Positions 47,977-56,972 of a stretch of DNA of 64,000 nt are shown here, in pieces. Source of the stretch: Schauerella fraxinea (GTDB lineage Bacteria; Pseudomonadota; Gammaproteobacteria; Burkholderiales; Burkholderiaceae_B); NCBI GenBank assembly GCA_030849965.1, contig JAVDKL010000001.1, positions 620,001-684,000 on the forward strand. The letters are read 5' to 3'. Position 1 is the stretch's first letter; each line of letters starts with the position of its first letter. A model generated the notes under the pieces. The model saw only the letters and a list, made by a program, of their open reading frames with translations. It was not told the DNA's origin and did no database searches. The position numbers and the translations under genes are program-made.

Positions 47977-50217
47977 TTAATTCAAAAGGGCTTCGGCCGA
48001 AAACGACTTCTCGCGATTAGCGCGTGCCAGTGCAAACACATCGATAATGAGCGCGACACTGCCGTCGCCCAAGATGGTGGCCGCCGAAACGCCCGGAACC
48101 TTGCGATAGTTGGATTCGAGATTCTTCACCACGACCTGATGCTGTCCCACGAGGTGGTCGACGAGCAACGCAAATCGGCGCTCCTGCGCTTGCATGATCA
48201 CGGCAATCGCCTGCATCGGATCGGCTTGCGCACCAGCCACGTCGAAGACGCGATGCATTTCGACCAGCGGCAAATACTCGCCACGGACAAGCAGCACGCG
48301 CTCATTACCCGTCACGGAGTAAATCTGATCCGATGTAGGCTGCAACGATTCGGTGACGTGGTTGAGCGGCAAAATGAAGGTTTCCTGACCGACGCGAACC
48401 GACATGCCGTCGAGAATGGCCAACGTCAATGGCAAGACGATGCGCGTCGTGGTGCCCTCACCCGGCGTGGACGACAACTGCACATGACCGCCCATGTCCT
48501 GGATATTGCGTCGCACGACGTCCATGCCCACGCCACGGCCCGAGATATCCGTGACCTTCTCGGCGGTCGAGAAGCCCGGTGCGAAGATCAATTGCCAGAC
48601 TTCATCGTCGCTGGCGTTCTCACTGATAGCGATGCCTTGCGAAATCGCTTTCTGCAGCAACCGTTCGCGATTCAGACCACCGCCGTCGTCGCTGACTTCG
48701 ATCACGATGTTGCCACCGCTGTGCTGGGCGGACAACATCAGATTGCCAACCGGATCCTTACCGGCTGCGATACGCTTTTCCGGCGTTTCGATGCCGTGAT
48801 CCAAACTGTTGCGCACCAAGTGCGTAAGCGGATCGATGATGCGCTCGATCAGGCTCTTGTCGAGTTCGGTTGCACGACCGATCGTTTGCAACTCGATCTG
48901 CTTGCCCATCTTCGTGGCAATATCTCGCACCACACGCGGGAAGCGGCTGAACACATAATCCATCGGCATCATGCGGATCGACATCACCGACTCTTGCAGA
49001 TCGCGCGCGTTGCGCTCCAACTGCTCCATGCCGTTGAGCAGACGATCGTGCAAAACCGGATCGAGGGTAGAAGCGATTTGCGCGAGCATGGCTTGCGTGA
49101 TGACGAGCTCACCCACCAGGTTGATCACCTGATCGACTTTCTCGACGCCCACACGAATCGACGTGTTTTCCTTGTCGGCGCCAGGTGCACCAGCGGCGGG
49201 CTTGGCAGCCGCGCGCGGCGCTGCCGGCGCCATGGTCGCGGCGGGAGCGGCGTTGGTCGTGATCGAGATATCGCCAGCACTGGTGGACTGCGCTTGCGCG
49301 ACCACGTTTGCTGCTTCTTGCGCAGCCTGCTGCACGGCGACAGCTACGGGCGCCGCGGCCTCGACCTGCACGGATGCCGCAACAGCCGGCGACGCATCAG
49401 GCGATTTTGCGCCATACGCTTCGCGGGAAATACCGATCTGATCGCCATCGACGATGAAGCAGCACACGGCCTCGATATCATCGGCGCTGCAGGTACTGTC
49501 CACCCAAACCGTAAGGGACTCCGCACCCTGCTCGTGACCGAGCACGCGGCCAAGGTGACCCATTTCCTCCAGCAACGACTGCGCATCTTTACCGCTGACG
49601 CCCGAGATCCGTACGCACAGCGGCAGGCTGGTGTCGGTGCTCGCAACGGCAGAAGCGGCCGCTGCCGGCACGGATGCAACGGCAACAGGTGCGGCCTGCA
49701 CGTTTGCACTGTCGGCGGTCGTCGCAAGGGGCGCAGCAACAGTTGCGGCAATCGCCACAGCGGCGGGCGACGCTGCTGCCTTTGCGGTAGCGGTAGCACC
49801 GCCCTGCAATGCTTCGCGATGCTCGTCGGCGATCTGGCGCAGGATGCCGCAGATGCGTGAAAACGTTTCCTCATCGGGCACGGCAGAAGCGCGATAAGCG
49901 TCTAGTTGGCTCTTCAACACGTCCTTGGTTTCCAGAAAGGTATCGATCATATCGGTGCGCAAGGCCATCTCGCCCCGGCGTATTTCGTCGAGCAAATTCT
50001 CGAGCAAATGAGTGGTTTCGGCCAAGTGCTGGAAGCAACCGAACGTGGCGGCGCCGCCCTTGATCGAATGGGCCGCACGGAAAATGGCGTTGAGTTGCTC
50101 GATGTCCGGCGTATCAACATCCAGTTCGAGCAGCAACTGCTCCATCTGTGCGAGCAGTTCGTCCGCTTCGTCGAAGAAGGTATCGAAAAATTGGCTCAGG
50201 TCCAAAGTATTGCTCAC
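47977..50217 (-). CDS. cheA: Chemotaxis sensor kinase CheA
   Basis: A 746-aa histidine kinase: P1 (phospho-His50 in [15 protein letters not shown]), a P2-like region between two Ala-rich linkers (about 205-285; [20 protein letters not shown]), P3 dimerisation, P4 ATPase ([27 protein letters not shown]) and a CheW-like P5. It phosphorylates CheY, CheB and perhaps the neighbouring receiver protein. The long linkers (about 130-205 and 285-350) are Ala/Val-rich. Confidence 0.96.
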   Translation of the reverse strand: MSNTLDLSQFFDTFFDEADELLAQMEQLLLELDVDTPDIEQLNAIFRAAHSIKGGAATFGCFQHLAETTHLLENLLDEIRRGEMALRTDMIDTFLETKDVLKSQLDAYRASAVPDEETFSRICGILRQIADEHREALQGGATATAKAAASPAAVAIAATVAAPLATTADSANVQAAPVAVASVPAAAASAVASTDTSLPLCVRISGVSGKDAQSLLEEMGHLGRVLGHEQGAESLTVWVDSTCSADDIEAVCCFIVDGDQIGISREAYGAKSPDASPAVAASVQVEAAAPVAVAVQQAAQEAANVVAQAQSTSAGDISITTNAAPAATMAPAAPRAAAKPAAGAPGADKENTSIRVGVEKVDQVINLVGELVITQAMLAQIASTLDPVLHDRLLNGMEQLERNARDLQESVMSIRMMPMDYVFSRFPRVVRDIATKMGKQIELQTIGRATELDKSLIERIIDPLTHLVRNSLDHGIETPEKRIAAGKDPVGNLMLSAQHSGGNIVIEVSDDGGGLNRERLLQKAISQGIAISENASDDEVWQLIFAPGFSTAEKVTDISGRGVGMDVVRRNIQDMGGHVQLSSTPGEGTTTRIVLPLTLAILDGMSVRVGQETFILPLNHVTESLQPTSDQIYSVTGNERVLLVRGEYLPLVEMHRVFDVAGAQADPMQAIAVIMQAQERRFALLVDHLVGQHQVVVKNLESNYRKVPGVSAATILGDGSVALIIDVFALARANREKSFSAEALLN

Positions 50218-50234
50218 GGGTTAGAGAACTTCGA

Positions 50235-50624
50235 TTAAAGAGTAGAAGCCTGAGGTTGCATCAAAATCTCGGTGGCCATATCGAGCAATACATCCGGATC
50301 TACGGGTTTGCCCAACCAACCGCGCACGCCCAAATCACGTGCGGCGAGTTTGCTCTCTTGATCTTCTTCCGTGGTAAGCACCAGGACAGGCACATCGCGA
50401 TGCTGCGGCGACGCGCGCAATCCCTGGATCAACCCCAGGCCACCCATGACGGGCATATTCCAGTCGGTGACGACCAGATCGACCGACCTGTCGGCGATTG
50501 CCGTAAGGGCGTCCTTGCCATTGCTGGCGACGAGGACAGACCAGTTATCGCTCGCCAGCGTAGCTTGAACGATCATTCGCATGGTCGCGGAATCGTCGGC
50601 TACAAGGATGGTCTTGGACGGCAT
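50235..50624 (-). CDS. Single-domain response regulator next to cheA
   Basis: A 129-aa CheY-like receiver with D10-D11, phospho-acceptor D54 (VVTDWNMPVMGG), TTEED and K106 (LGKPVD). It differs clearly from CheY and lies between motB and cheA, as seen in other Burkholderiales chemotaxis operons. It may be a phosphate sink or a second output of CheA; which one cannot be told. Confidence 0.9.
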   Translation of the reverse strand: MPSKTILVADDSATMRMIVQATLASDNWSVLVASNGKDALTAIADRSVDLVVTDWNMPVMGGLGLIQGLRASPQHRDVPVLVLTTEEDQESKLAARDLGVRGWLGKPVDPDVLLDMATEILMQPQASTL

Positions 50625-50638
50625 GGGATGAAAAGCTC

Positions 50639-51658
50639 CTATTGAGATACAGCGGCGTTCGCCGGCGTTGTTGTCCCCGATGGCCGCAGGCCACCGGAGG
50701 ATGCAACGTTGCTGGCGGTTGCCGCATCGCTTTCGGGTGCCGCAGCACCGCCAGAAACGGCAGCATCGAAATCGGACACGCCAGACACGGGGGCTCCCCC
50801 GGCGGCTGCGTTCTCGGCTTCGATGCGACGTTGCGTTCGGAAATTGAGCACGATCAAGCTGATACGTCTATTAACGGCAGCATACGGATCATCTTTAATC
50901 AGGCTCATGCTGGAAGACAAACCCATGATGCGCAGCACTTTCCCTTCGTTCATGCCGCCTGCGACCAGCTCCTGACGGGACGAGTTCGCGCGATCGGCCG
51001 AGAGCTCCCAGTTGCTGTAGGCACGTTCGCCCCGAGCGTACTGAACGGCGTCAGTGTGACCGGAGAGCGAGATCTTGTTGGGCATGTCATTCAAAACGGG
51101 ACCCAATTCCCGAAGAATGTCGCGCATGTAGGGCTGCACGTCCGCACGGCCGGTGGCGAACATCGGACGGTTTTGCGCATCGACGATCTGAATGCGCAAC
51201 CCTTCGGTAGTGATGTCGAGCAACAACTGCGGACGAAACGCCCGCAGCACCGGACTGGACTCGATCATCTGCTCCAGGCGGCGCTTCAAATCTTCAAGCC
51301 GCCGCATATCGCGGCGCTCGGCATCGGCAGCGGCCTGGACGCGCTCACCATTTGACCGGCGCACTTCGCCTTGATCGCGAATCGGGTCGGATCCACCACC
51401 AGGAATAGCGCTCGTTTCCGCCGAGCTATTCGGACCGCCGACGATCGCAGCCTTCAGCGGCATCTTGAAATAATCGGCGATCCCCTTGAGCTGCTCGCGG
51501 GGCACGATACTCACCAGCCACAACACCAGAAAGAAAGCCATCATGGCCGTGATGAAGTCGGCGTACGCAATCTTCCAGCTGCCGCCGTGGTGACCGCCAC
51601 CACCGCCGCGCGCCTTTTTGCGGCGCACGACGATACGATGATTATTAGGGGTACTCAT
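50639..51658 (-). CDS. motB: Stator protein MotB
   Basis: A 339-aa stator subunit: one membrane helix with the proton-carrying Asp in SWKIAYADFITAMMAFFLVLW, a periplasmic plug region, and an OmpA-like peptidoglycan-binding domain (about 165-285; ISLSGHTDAVQY, NWELSADRANSSRQEL). The tail is Ala/Gly-rich. Pairs with MotA immediately upstream. Confidence 0.96.
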   Translation of the reverse strand: MSTPNNHRIVVRRKKARGGGGGHHGGSWKIAYADFITAMMAFFLVLWLVSIVPREQLKGIADYFKMPLKAAIVGGPNSSAETSAIPGGGSDPIRDQGEVRRSNGERVQAAADAERRDMRRLEDLKRRLEQMIESSPVLRAFRPQLLLDITTEGLRIQIVDAQNRPMFATGRADVQPYMRDILRELGPVLNDMPNKISLSGHTDAVQYARGERAYSNWELSADRANSSRQELVAGGMNEGKVLRIMGLSSSMSLIKDDPYAAVNRRISLIVLNFRTQRRIEAENAAAGGAPVSGVSDFDAAVSGGAAAPESDAATASNVASSGGLRPSGTTTPANAAVSQ

Positions 51659-51669
51659 TGCGTGCCCGG

Positions 51670-52533
51670 TCAGGTTTTCGACTTGGTCTGCTTAACGTGC
51701 TCTTCGAGCTCGGCAAACGACGGACGCACGGAAGAGAACAGCACCTTGCGGCCAAACTCGACAGCCAATTGCGGGGGATAGCCGTTCATGCTGGCCAATA
51801 GCGTGGTCTTGATGCATTCGAGAATCTTCATCGACTCGTCGGACACGCGCTGCACGCGTGAACCCAACGGGCCCACGAAGCCATAGGCCAGCAGAATGCC
51901 GAGGAAGGTGCCAACCATGGCCTTGGAAATCAAATCGCCCAGAATGGCCGGCGGCTGATCGACTGCCGCCAACGCTTTGATCACGCCCAACACTGCGGCC
52001 ACGATACCGAATGCGGGCAGGCCGTCCGACACGGATTGCAGCGCATGTGCAGGCACATCGCGCTCATGACGATAGGTTTCGATGTCTTCATCCATGAGCG
52101 TTTCGATCTCGAACGAACTCATGTTGCCGCTGATCATGATGCGCAAATAATCCGTGATGAATTCCATCAATTTCGGATCTTTGGTGATGCTGGGATAGTC
52201 GCTGAAGATCGGGCTGGAGGTAGGATCTTCGATATGCGATTCGATCGCCATCAAGCCTTCGCGACGCGCCTTATTGAGCAGCACGTACAAGAGACCCATG
52301 ACCTCCATATAGCTTTGCTTGCTATACGGTGCGCCCTTGATCGCCAAGGGGATCGACTGCACGACGAGCTTGATCGATTTCTTGCTGTTGCTCGCCAAGA
52401 AAGCGCCGAACGCGGCGCCGCCGATCAAGGTCAGCTCGAGCGGCTGGTAAAGCGCGCCCAAATGCCCGCCCAGTCCGACAAAACTGCCGACGACCGAGAC
52501 GATGACAACGATGAATCCAAAAATGATTAACAC
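51670..52533 (-). CDS. motA: Stator protein MotA
   Basis: A 287-aa inner-membrane stator with four membrane helices and the cytoplasmic loop (MEVMGLLYVLLNKARREG, MDEDIETYRHERDVPA) that meets FliG. DGLPAFGIVAAVLGVIKAL contains the conserved third-helix Pro. It has a probable FliA promoter just upstream. Confidence 0.96.
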   Translation of the reverse strand: MLIIFGFIVVIVSVVGSFVGLGGHLGALYQPLELTLIGGAAFGAFLASNSKKSIKLVVQSIPLAIKGAPYSKQSYMEVMGLLYVLLNKARREGLMAIESHIEDPTSSPIFSDYPSITKDPKLMEFITDYLRIMISGNMSSFEIETLMDEDIETYRHERDVPAHALQSVSDGLPAFGIVAAVLGVIKALAAVDQPPAILGDLISKAMVGTFLGILLAYGFVGPLGSRVQRVSDESMKILECIKTTLLASMNGYPPQLAVEFGRKVLFSSVRPSFAELEEHVKQTKSKT

Positions 52534-52608
52534 GGTGGTCCCTGCCTAGCTGGTACGTAACTACCCAGCGCTCATCATCGCTTGAAGGCCGACCTTCAGA
52601 TCGTTGAG

Positions 52609-52635
52609 TTACCGGCCATTTTCAGGGGCTCTTCA
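52609..52635 (-). promoter_or_regulatory. Probable sigma-28 promoter of motAB-che operon
   Basis: On the minus strand TGAAGAGC (52635-52628), 11 bases, GCCGGTAA (52616-52609). The -10 differs from the FliA consensus by one base and spacing is exact, but the -35 is weak. It is 76 bases before motA, beyond the flhDC terminator. Confidence 0.65.
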
Positions 52636-52689
52636 TCGCTTATGAGCGCCGGATGTTGGGAACTCAAACGCCAGCGAATGCGCCTGACG

Positions 52690-52720
52690 AAAAAAAATCG
52701 GCGCCCAACACTGGGCGCCG
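52690..52720 (-). terminator. Intrinsic terminator of flhDC
   Basis: A perfect 9-bp stem (CGGCGCCCA at 52699-52707, complement at 52712-52720) with a 4-base loop is followed on the minus strand by ATTTTTTT. It lies 71 bases after the flhC stop and isolates flhDC from motAB. Confidence 0.9.
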
Positions 52721-52791
52721 AAGTTTTGAAACTGCGCTACGTGTAACTCTCACGTAGCATCCGGATTGCCTACTTTGTTAACGGCACCGCA

Positions 52792-53367
52792 TCACGAGAA
52801 TTTAGGCGCGGCAAGCGACATTGCGGAGACTTTGCTATCGCGCGCCGCACGCGTCTTGCCGGCGCGAGGAGGCGGACGGCAAATCGCGCACACGAAACTG
52901 CCTTGCAGATCGTGAGCGTGAGCGACGAAATGACCACCGCACTGACGGCACTCGGACAACTGCATCATGCCGCTGTCGAAGAAGCGCACCAACATCCAGG
53001 CCCGCGTGAAGCTCAAGACCGGTTCCGACGGATCGCCGCCCTTCTCCGCCACGTGCTCGAGATACAACTTATAGGCGTCGATGATCGCGCGCGTGCCCTT
53101 GGCGGGCGTGCGCTGATTCAAGAATTGATAAACATTGAAGAACAACGACGAGTGCACATTCGGCAGCCAGGTCATGAACCAATCGACTGAAAACGGCAAC
53201 ATGCCTTTGGGTGGCGAGCAACCCCGGATCTCGCGATAAAGGCGCGCCAACCGATCGTGACTCAGATCCGTCTCGGCCTGCAAAACCTGCAGACGTGCGC
53301 CCAGGGTAATCATGGTGCTGGCGAGCATGATGTCGCCGGCTTCTTTGGAAATGCTTTTGGTGGCCAT
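52792..53367 (-). CDS. flhC: Flagellar master regulator subunit FlhC
   Basis: A 191-aa protein with the zinc-binding cysteines of FlhC (CRQC and CAIC, 20 residues apart) and PFSVDWFMTWLPNVHSSLF. With FlhD it forms the FlhD4C2 activator of class II flagellar promoters. The ATG at 53367 is 17 bases after the flhD stop; an upstream in-frame start inside flhD is ignored. Confidence 0.95.
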   Translation of the reverse strand: MATKSISKEAGDIMLASTMITLGARLQVLQAETDLSHDRLARLYREIRGCSPPKGMLPFSVDWFMTWLPNVHSSLFFNVYQFLNQRTPAKGTRAIIDAYKLYLEHVAEKGGDPSEPVLSFTRAWMLVRFFDSGMMQLSECRQCGGHFVAHAHDLQGSFVCAICRPPPRAGKTRAARDSKVSAMSLAAPKFS

Positions 53368-53384
53368 GGATGTCGTCGAGCGAC

Positions 53385-53708
53385 TTAGTTGAGTTCTTCG
53401 ACGGGCTGCTTCGACAGCAGAATGGTGGCGTGTGCTTGCTGCAACGCTCCGCCAAATGTGTCTTGCGTCAACGCGGACAGCAGGCTGTAATCGTCGAAGC
53501 GGAATCGGCACAGCAAAGAGCTGGAGCTGGCAAGCCGCACGAGCTGTGCGGGTGAAAGACGAACCAAGATGTCAGCCACTTCATTGCTGAATCCCAGACG
53601 GAACATGGCGGTCGAATAATCGTCGCGCAACATACGCTGGGTCAGCATCAGGTACGAAAGATTGACTTCACGAATGTCGGCAAGCAGGGTGTTATCGGCG
53701 GGGTTCAC
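53385..53708 (-). CDS. flhD: Flagellar master regulator subunit FlhD
   Basis: A 107-aa helical protein with [32 protein letters not shown] and [17 protein letters not shown], matching FlhD along its length. It starts at GTG, with GGAG eleven bases upstream. First gene of a two-gene operon closed by its own terminator. Confidence 0.95.
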   Translation of the reverse strand: MNPADNTLLADIREVNLSYLMLTQRMLRDDYSTAMFRLGFSNEVADILVRLSPAQLVRLASSSSLLCRFRFDDYSLLSALTQDTFGGALQQAHATILLSKQPVEELN

Positions 53709-54119
53709 AGTAGTGGCGGCTCCAAGTTGGGGGCATCCCCGGAGAATTTACAGACGTAACAGAAACTTGCGGTTTCTATGTCTCAATGCCCCGAAAACAT
53801 GTCGTTATGTATCAAAACTTCGCAACATTCTTAAAATTTACCACGAATGGTGACATTTTCCGCATTAAATATGACAAAACATGTGGAGATGCGAAAAAGC
53901 TGCATCATTTGTACGACGCTTAAAGATGTAGTGCCGCTGTAATACGGCGAAATGGCCCTAGTTCTTAAGGGTGATTGCTGGAATGGGCTTTGGAAAGATG
54001 CGGAGAATGACTGACAGGTAGACGACACGAGCAACATTGCGCGTGTTGTGACTTGCCTACAGCGTCGGCTGATCGTCTCTTTAACGTTCAGATCGACCAT
54101 CGTCACCGATCTCGCGCCA
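53709..54119. promoter_or_regulatory. Divergent flhDC / fliA control region
   Basis: 411 bp without a convincing gene, distinctly AT-rich at about 53740-53930. It holds the flhDC leader and promoters and the fliA promoter. Visible elements are a hairpin AGAAAC-TTGCG-GTTTCT (53761-53777) in the flhD leader and two direct copies of AAAACATGT (53794-53802, 53876-53884). I could not assign -10/-35 boxes with confidence. Confidence 0.6.
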
Positions 54120-54869
54120 ATGCCCGTTAATGAAGATGCTCTCGATCGCTACGCGCCGCTTGTTCGCAGGCTGGCGTTGCAGCTGCTGGCCAGGCTCCCG
54201 GCCAGCGTAGAGCTCGATGACTTGATTCAGGCCGGCATGATCGGTTTGCTCGACGCCGTGCGCCGGTATCAGGAAACCGCGGAGGCCCAGTTCGAGACGT
54301 ACGCCACCGCGCGCATTCGCGGCGCAATGCTCGATGAACTGCGCAATCAGGATTGGCTGCCGCGCAGCGTGCGGGCAAAAGCCAAGAAAATCGAACAGAC
54401 GATACAAAAGCTCGAACGTGAACTCATGCGCGCGCCCAGCGAAGGCGAGATTGCAAAGGGCATGGACCTCGATTTGCCGGCCTATCACGCGCTACTTAAT
54501 GATGCGCAAGGTGTGCAGGTCGTGCACTACGAGGACTTCGCCACGCAAAGCGATAACCTCGATGGCGGGATCGAACATTCACTGGGCGGCGTCGCCGCGG
54601 GCGGCAATCCGATCGACCATTTGTTGGCAAACGATCTGCGTCGTACCGTGATCGAAGCGATCGATGCGCTACCGGAGCGCGAGAAGCTGCTGCTGTCGCT
54701 CTATTTCGAGCAAGGGCTCAATCTGAAAGAGATTGGCGCCGTGCTTAATGTGACTGAAGCGCGGGTATGCCAGCTTCGTACACAAGCAACCGCGCGCATT
54801 CGGAACTATCTGTCCGAGATGTCCTGGCATAGCCTGCCGGACGGTATGGACCTGGCACAAGTCATTTAG
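54120..54869 (+). CDS. fliA: Flagellar sigma factor FliA (sigma-28)
   Basis: A 249-aa sigma-70-family factor: region 2 (RLPASVELDDLIQAGMIGLLDAV, FETYATARIRGAMLDELR), region 3 (VRAKAKKIEQTIQKLE) and region 4 (LPEREKLLLSLYFEQGLNLKEIGAVLNVTEARVCQL). It reads the promoters annotated at fliC, flgM, flgK and motA and is held by FlgM. I chose ATG 54120; a GTG at 54048 would add 24 residues without family similarity. No strong ribosome site is visible. Confidence 0.94.
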   Translation: MPVNEDALDRYAPLVRRLALQLLARLPASVELDDLIQAGMIGLLDAVRRYQETAEAQFETYATARIRGAMLDELRNQDWLPRSVRAKAKKIEQTIQKLERELMRAPSEGEIAKGMDLDLPAYHALLNDAQGVQVVHYEDFATQSDNLDGGIEHSLGGVAAGGNPIDHLLANDLRRTVIEAIDALPEREKLLLSLYFEQGLNLKEIGAVLNVTEARVCQLRTQATARIRNYLSEMSWHSLPDGMDLAQVI

Positions 54870-55278
54870 AAAGCGCTGGCGCGCCTGCTGCATTCGACTT
54901 CCTGCCGACGACCGACACACGTCGCCATCCTCAAAGCGCGTTACCAGCTGGCCTTCTCCAATGATTGTGCCTGGCGTGACCGCTCACCGATTCCCCACCG
55001 TAACCGTACTGGCCTGACGCGTCCTCACGCGTCCACCAGTGCGCTCATCCCTATACAGGCGATGGAAAATTCGTACTCGCGCTCGAGACCCACCCATCCA
55101 GTCGCTCAGAGAAATCCAGATATTTCCGACTATTTGTTAACCCGACCCCTAAAGATCCATTCGTAACCGCCGTTACCCAGGATGTAGGCAAGCTAGTAAC
55201 GACTAGTCGGTCTACAGGTAGGGCAGCAGGGCTGCCCCCAAATTAGGCAAGTAATTTTCTACACCTGGGAGCATTTCC
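54870..55278 (+). promoter_or_regulatory. fliA-fliC gap with fliC promoter and structured leader
   Basis: 409 bp with no gene. The first 270 bases hold nothing I recognise. The last part holds the FliA promoter (55150-55176), a 10-bp palindrome CGACTAGTCG (55200-55209), a hairpin GGGCAGC-AGG-GCTGCCC (55221-55237) and a GGGAG ribosome site eight bases before the fliC ATG. Confidence 0.75.
55150..55176 (+). promoter_or_regulatory. Sigma-28 (FliA) promoter of fliC
   Basis: TAAAGATC (55150-55157), 11 bases, GCCGTTAC (55169-55176): core TAAA and GCCG intact with exact spacing. Transcription would start near 55183, giving a leader of roughly 95 bases. Confidence 0.9.
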
Positions 55279-56511
55279 ATGCCGGTCATCAATACCAACT
55301 ACCTTTCGCTCGTTGCCCAAAACAACCTGACGAAATCGCAAAACACGCTGGGTTCGGCTATCGAAAAGCTGTCGTCGGGCCTGCGCATCAACAGCGCCAA
55401 GGACGATGCAGCTGGTCAAGCCATCGCCAACCGCTTCACCGCCAACGTTAAGGGTTTGACGCAAGCCGCCCGTAACGCCAACGACGGCATCTCGATCGCT
55501 CAAACGACCGAAGGCGCGTTGAACGAAATCAATAACAACCTGCAGCGCGTTCGCGAACTGACGGTTCAAGCCACGAACGGCACGAACTCGGCAACCGATC
55601 TGGATTCGATCCAGGCTGAAATCGACCAGCGCATGGCCGAAATCAACCGCGTGTCGGAACAAACGCAATTCAACGGCACGAAGGTTCTGTCGAGCACGGC
55701 TGGCGACATGAAGATCCAAGTCGGCGCCAACGACAGCGAAACCATCACGATTTCGTTGCAAGCCATCAACTCGACGACGCTGAAGCTGGACGGCTTCTCG
55801 GTGTCGGCTTCGACCCCCAAGCTTGGCGAAAAGATCACGGAACTGGGCGAAGGCAGCGCTGCTCCGACCGCTCCCAACCTGTCGTCGGTCGCTACCGATC
55901 TGGGCGTGGACGCCAGCAAGATCGAACTGCGCAACGTCAAGAACGCTGACGGCACCGCCAGCAGCCAATACGCAGTCAAGGTCGGCGACAAGATTTACGC
56001 CGCTGACGTTTCCGGTGGCGCTGTCACCTTGGTCAAGTCGGATCTGAACGTTACCGACGGCGATCTGACGGGTACGGTTACCGGTGCCTTCGTGCAACTG
56101 GGCGCCAACGCCACTGGCGCTGCTGCTGGCTTCGTGGAATACCAAGGCAAGAAGTACGCTTCGACCGCCACCACCGGCACCAGCACCTCCACCGCAATCA
56201 CCGTTGGCACGACCGCTGAATTCGCCGGCGGCAAGACGACCGATCCGCTGAAGGCACTGGACGCAGCTCTGGCTACCGTCGACACGCTGCGCAGCGACCT
56301 GGGTGCGATTCAAAACCGCTTCCAATCGACCATCGCCAACCTGAACAACACGGTCAACAACCTGTCGGCCGCCCGTTCGCGCATCGAAGATGCCGACTAC
56401 GCCACCGAAGTGTCGAACATGAGCAAGGCTCAGATTCTGCAACAGGCTGGTACCTCGGTTCTGGCCCAGGCCAACCAAGTTCCCCAATCGGTTCTGTCGC
56501 TGCTGCAATAA
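55279..56511 (+). CDS. fliC: Flagellin FliC
   Basis: A 410-aa filament subunit. The N-terminal D0/D1 (1-140) and C-terminal D1/D0 (about 325-410) are strongly conserved and closest in memory to Bordetella FlaA; the TLR5-recognised stretch LQRVRELTVQ (88-97) is intact. The middle (about 145-320) is variable, with many lysines and a Ser/Thr-dense patch at 295-312 (ASTATTGTSTSTAITVGT). Codon use is strongly biased, as expected of a highly made protein. fliD is not next to it. Confidence 0.97.
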   Translation: MPVINTNYLSLVAQNNLTKSQNTLGSAIEKLSSGLRINSAKDDAAGQAIANRFTANVKGLTQAARNANDGISIAQTTEGALNEINNNLQRVRELTVQATNGTNSATDLDSIQAEIDQRMAEINRVSEQTQFNGTKVLSSTAGDMKIQVGANDSETITISLQAINSTTLKLDGFSVSASTPKLGEKITELGEGSAAPTAPNLSSVATDLGVDASKIELRNVKNADGTASSQYAVKVGDKIYAADVSGGAVTLVKSDLNVTDGDLTGTVTGAFVQLGANATGAAAGFVEYQGKKYASTATTGTSTSTAITVGTTAEFAGGKTTDPLKALDAALATVDTLRSDLGAIQNRFQSTIANLNNTVNNLSAARSRIEDADYATEVSNMSKAQILQQAGTSVLAQANQVPQSVLSLLQ

Positions 56512-56530
56512 GCAACGCGGTAAGTACTGC

Positions 56531-56564
56531 AAAAAAACAGGCCTTCGGGCCTGTTTTTTTTTGC
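56531..56564. terminator. Terminator after fliC
   Basis: AAAAAAACAGGCC-TTCG-GGCCTGTTTTTTT: a GC stem with a UUCG tetraloop and flanking A and T runs, so it works in both directions. Confidence 0.93.
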
Positions 56565-56647
56565 ATGCTCCAAGCGATGTTCACTGAATGTATGTGGATA
56601 TCGATGCCGCGGTTGATCCACGCGCAGGTATGGCCCAGTTCACACCC

Positions 56648-56696
56648 ACAAAAAAAGCACCCCGGCGATCGGACGATAATCCGACCCTCGGGGTGT
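56648..56696 (-). terminator. Terminator of the flagellin-modification operon
   Basis: CACCCCG (56658-56664) pairs with CGGGGTG (56689-56695), with an inner TCGGA/TCCGA stem. On the minus strand it is followed by a T run (complement of 56650-56656). It lies 43 bases after the acyl-carrier-protein stop. Confidence 0.85.
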
Positions 56697-56738
56697 CGCT
56701 AGAGAGGAAGAATGCGAGCGCTTGCCCGCAGGCGCTTT

Positions 56739-56972
56739 CTACTCGCCGCGCGCGCTCAGTATCCGCTGCACGTCGCCCAGCGATCGAATATCGGCGAACT
56801 CATCTTCGGAGAATTTGATGTTCTGGTTTTCTTCAATGGCCAACAGCAGCGTCATGACATCCAACGAATCGATGCCGTTTTCCGAAAATGGCAGTGCGCT
56901 ATCGAAGCGCGACATGTCGTCGACCAAGCCGGTGGTTGCAACGATGTTGGTCAAACTGGCGATATCAATCAT
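56739..56972 (-). CDS. Acyl carrier protein, operon-dedicated
   Basis: A 77-aa acidic protein with the phosphopantetheine site GIDSLDVM (Ser36), the ACP signature. It is well separated from a housekeeping acpP context and directly follows a KAS III-like gene, overlapping it by eight bases. AAGGAA precedes the ATG at 56972, which I prefer to an ATG/GTG-like start 21 bases upstream. It probably carries the acyl group for the LpxD-like enzyme encoded upstream in the same operon. Confidence 0.88.
   Translation of the reverse strand: MIDIASLTNIVATTGLVDDMSRFDSALPFSENGIDSLDVMTLLLAIEENQNIKFSEDEFADIRSLGDVQRILSARGE

Noticed and set aside
48139-49860. Long open frame opposite cheA (573 codons)
   Set aside because: It is the mirror of a strongly conserved cheA in a GC-rich genome, with His/Arg-rich composition and no recognisable domain.
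53831-54106. 91-codon minus-strand frame in the flhD-fliA gap
   Set aside because: No ribosome site, no similarity, and it covers the AT-rich control region.
54048-54119. GTG start 24 codons upstream for fliA
   Set aside because: The added residues do not resemble FliA, whose homology begins right after the ATG at 54120.
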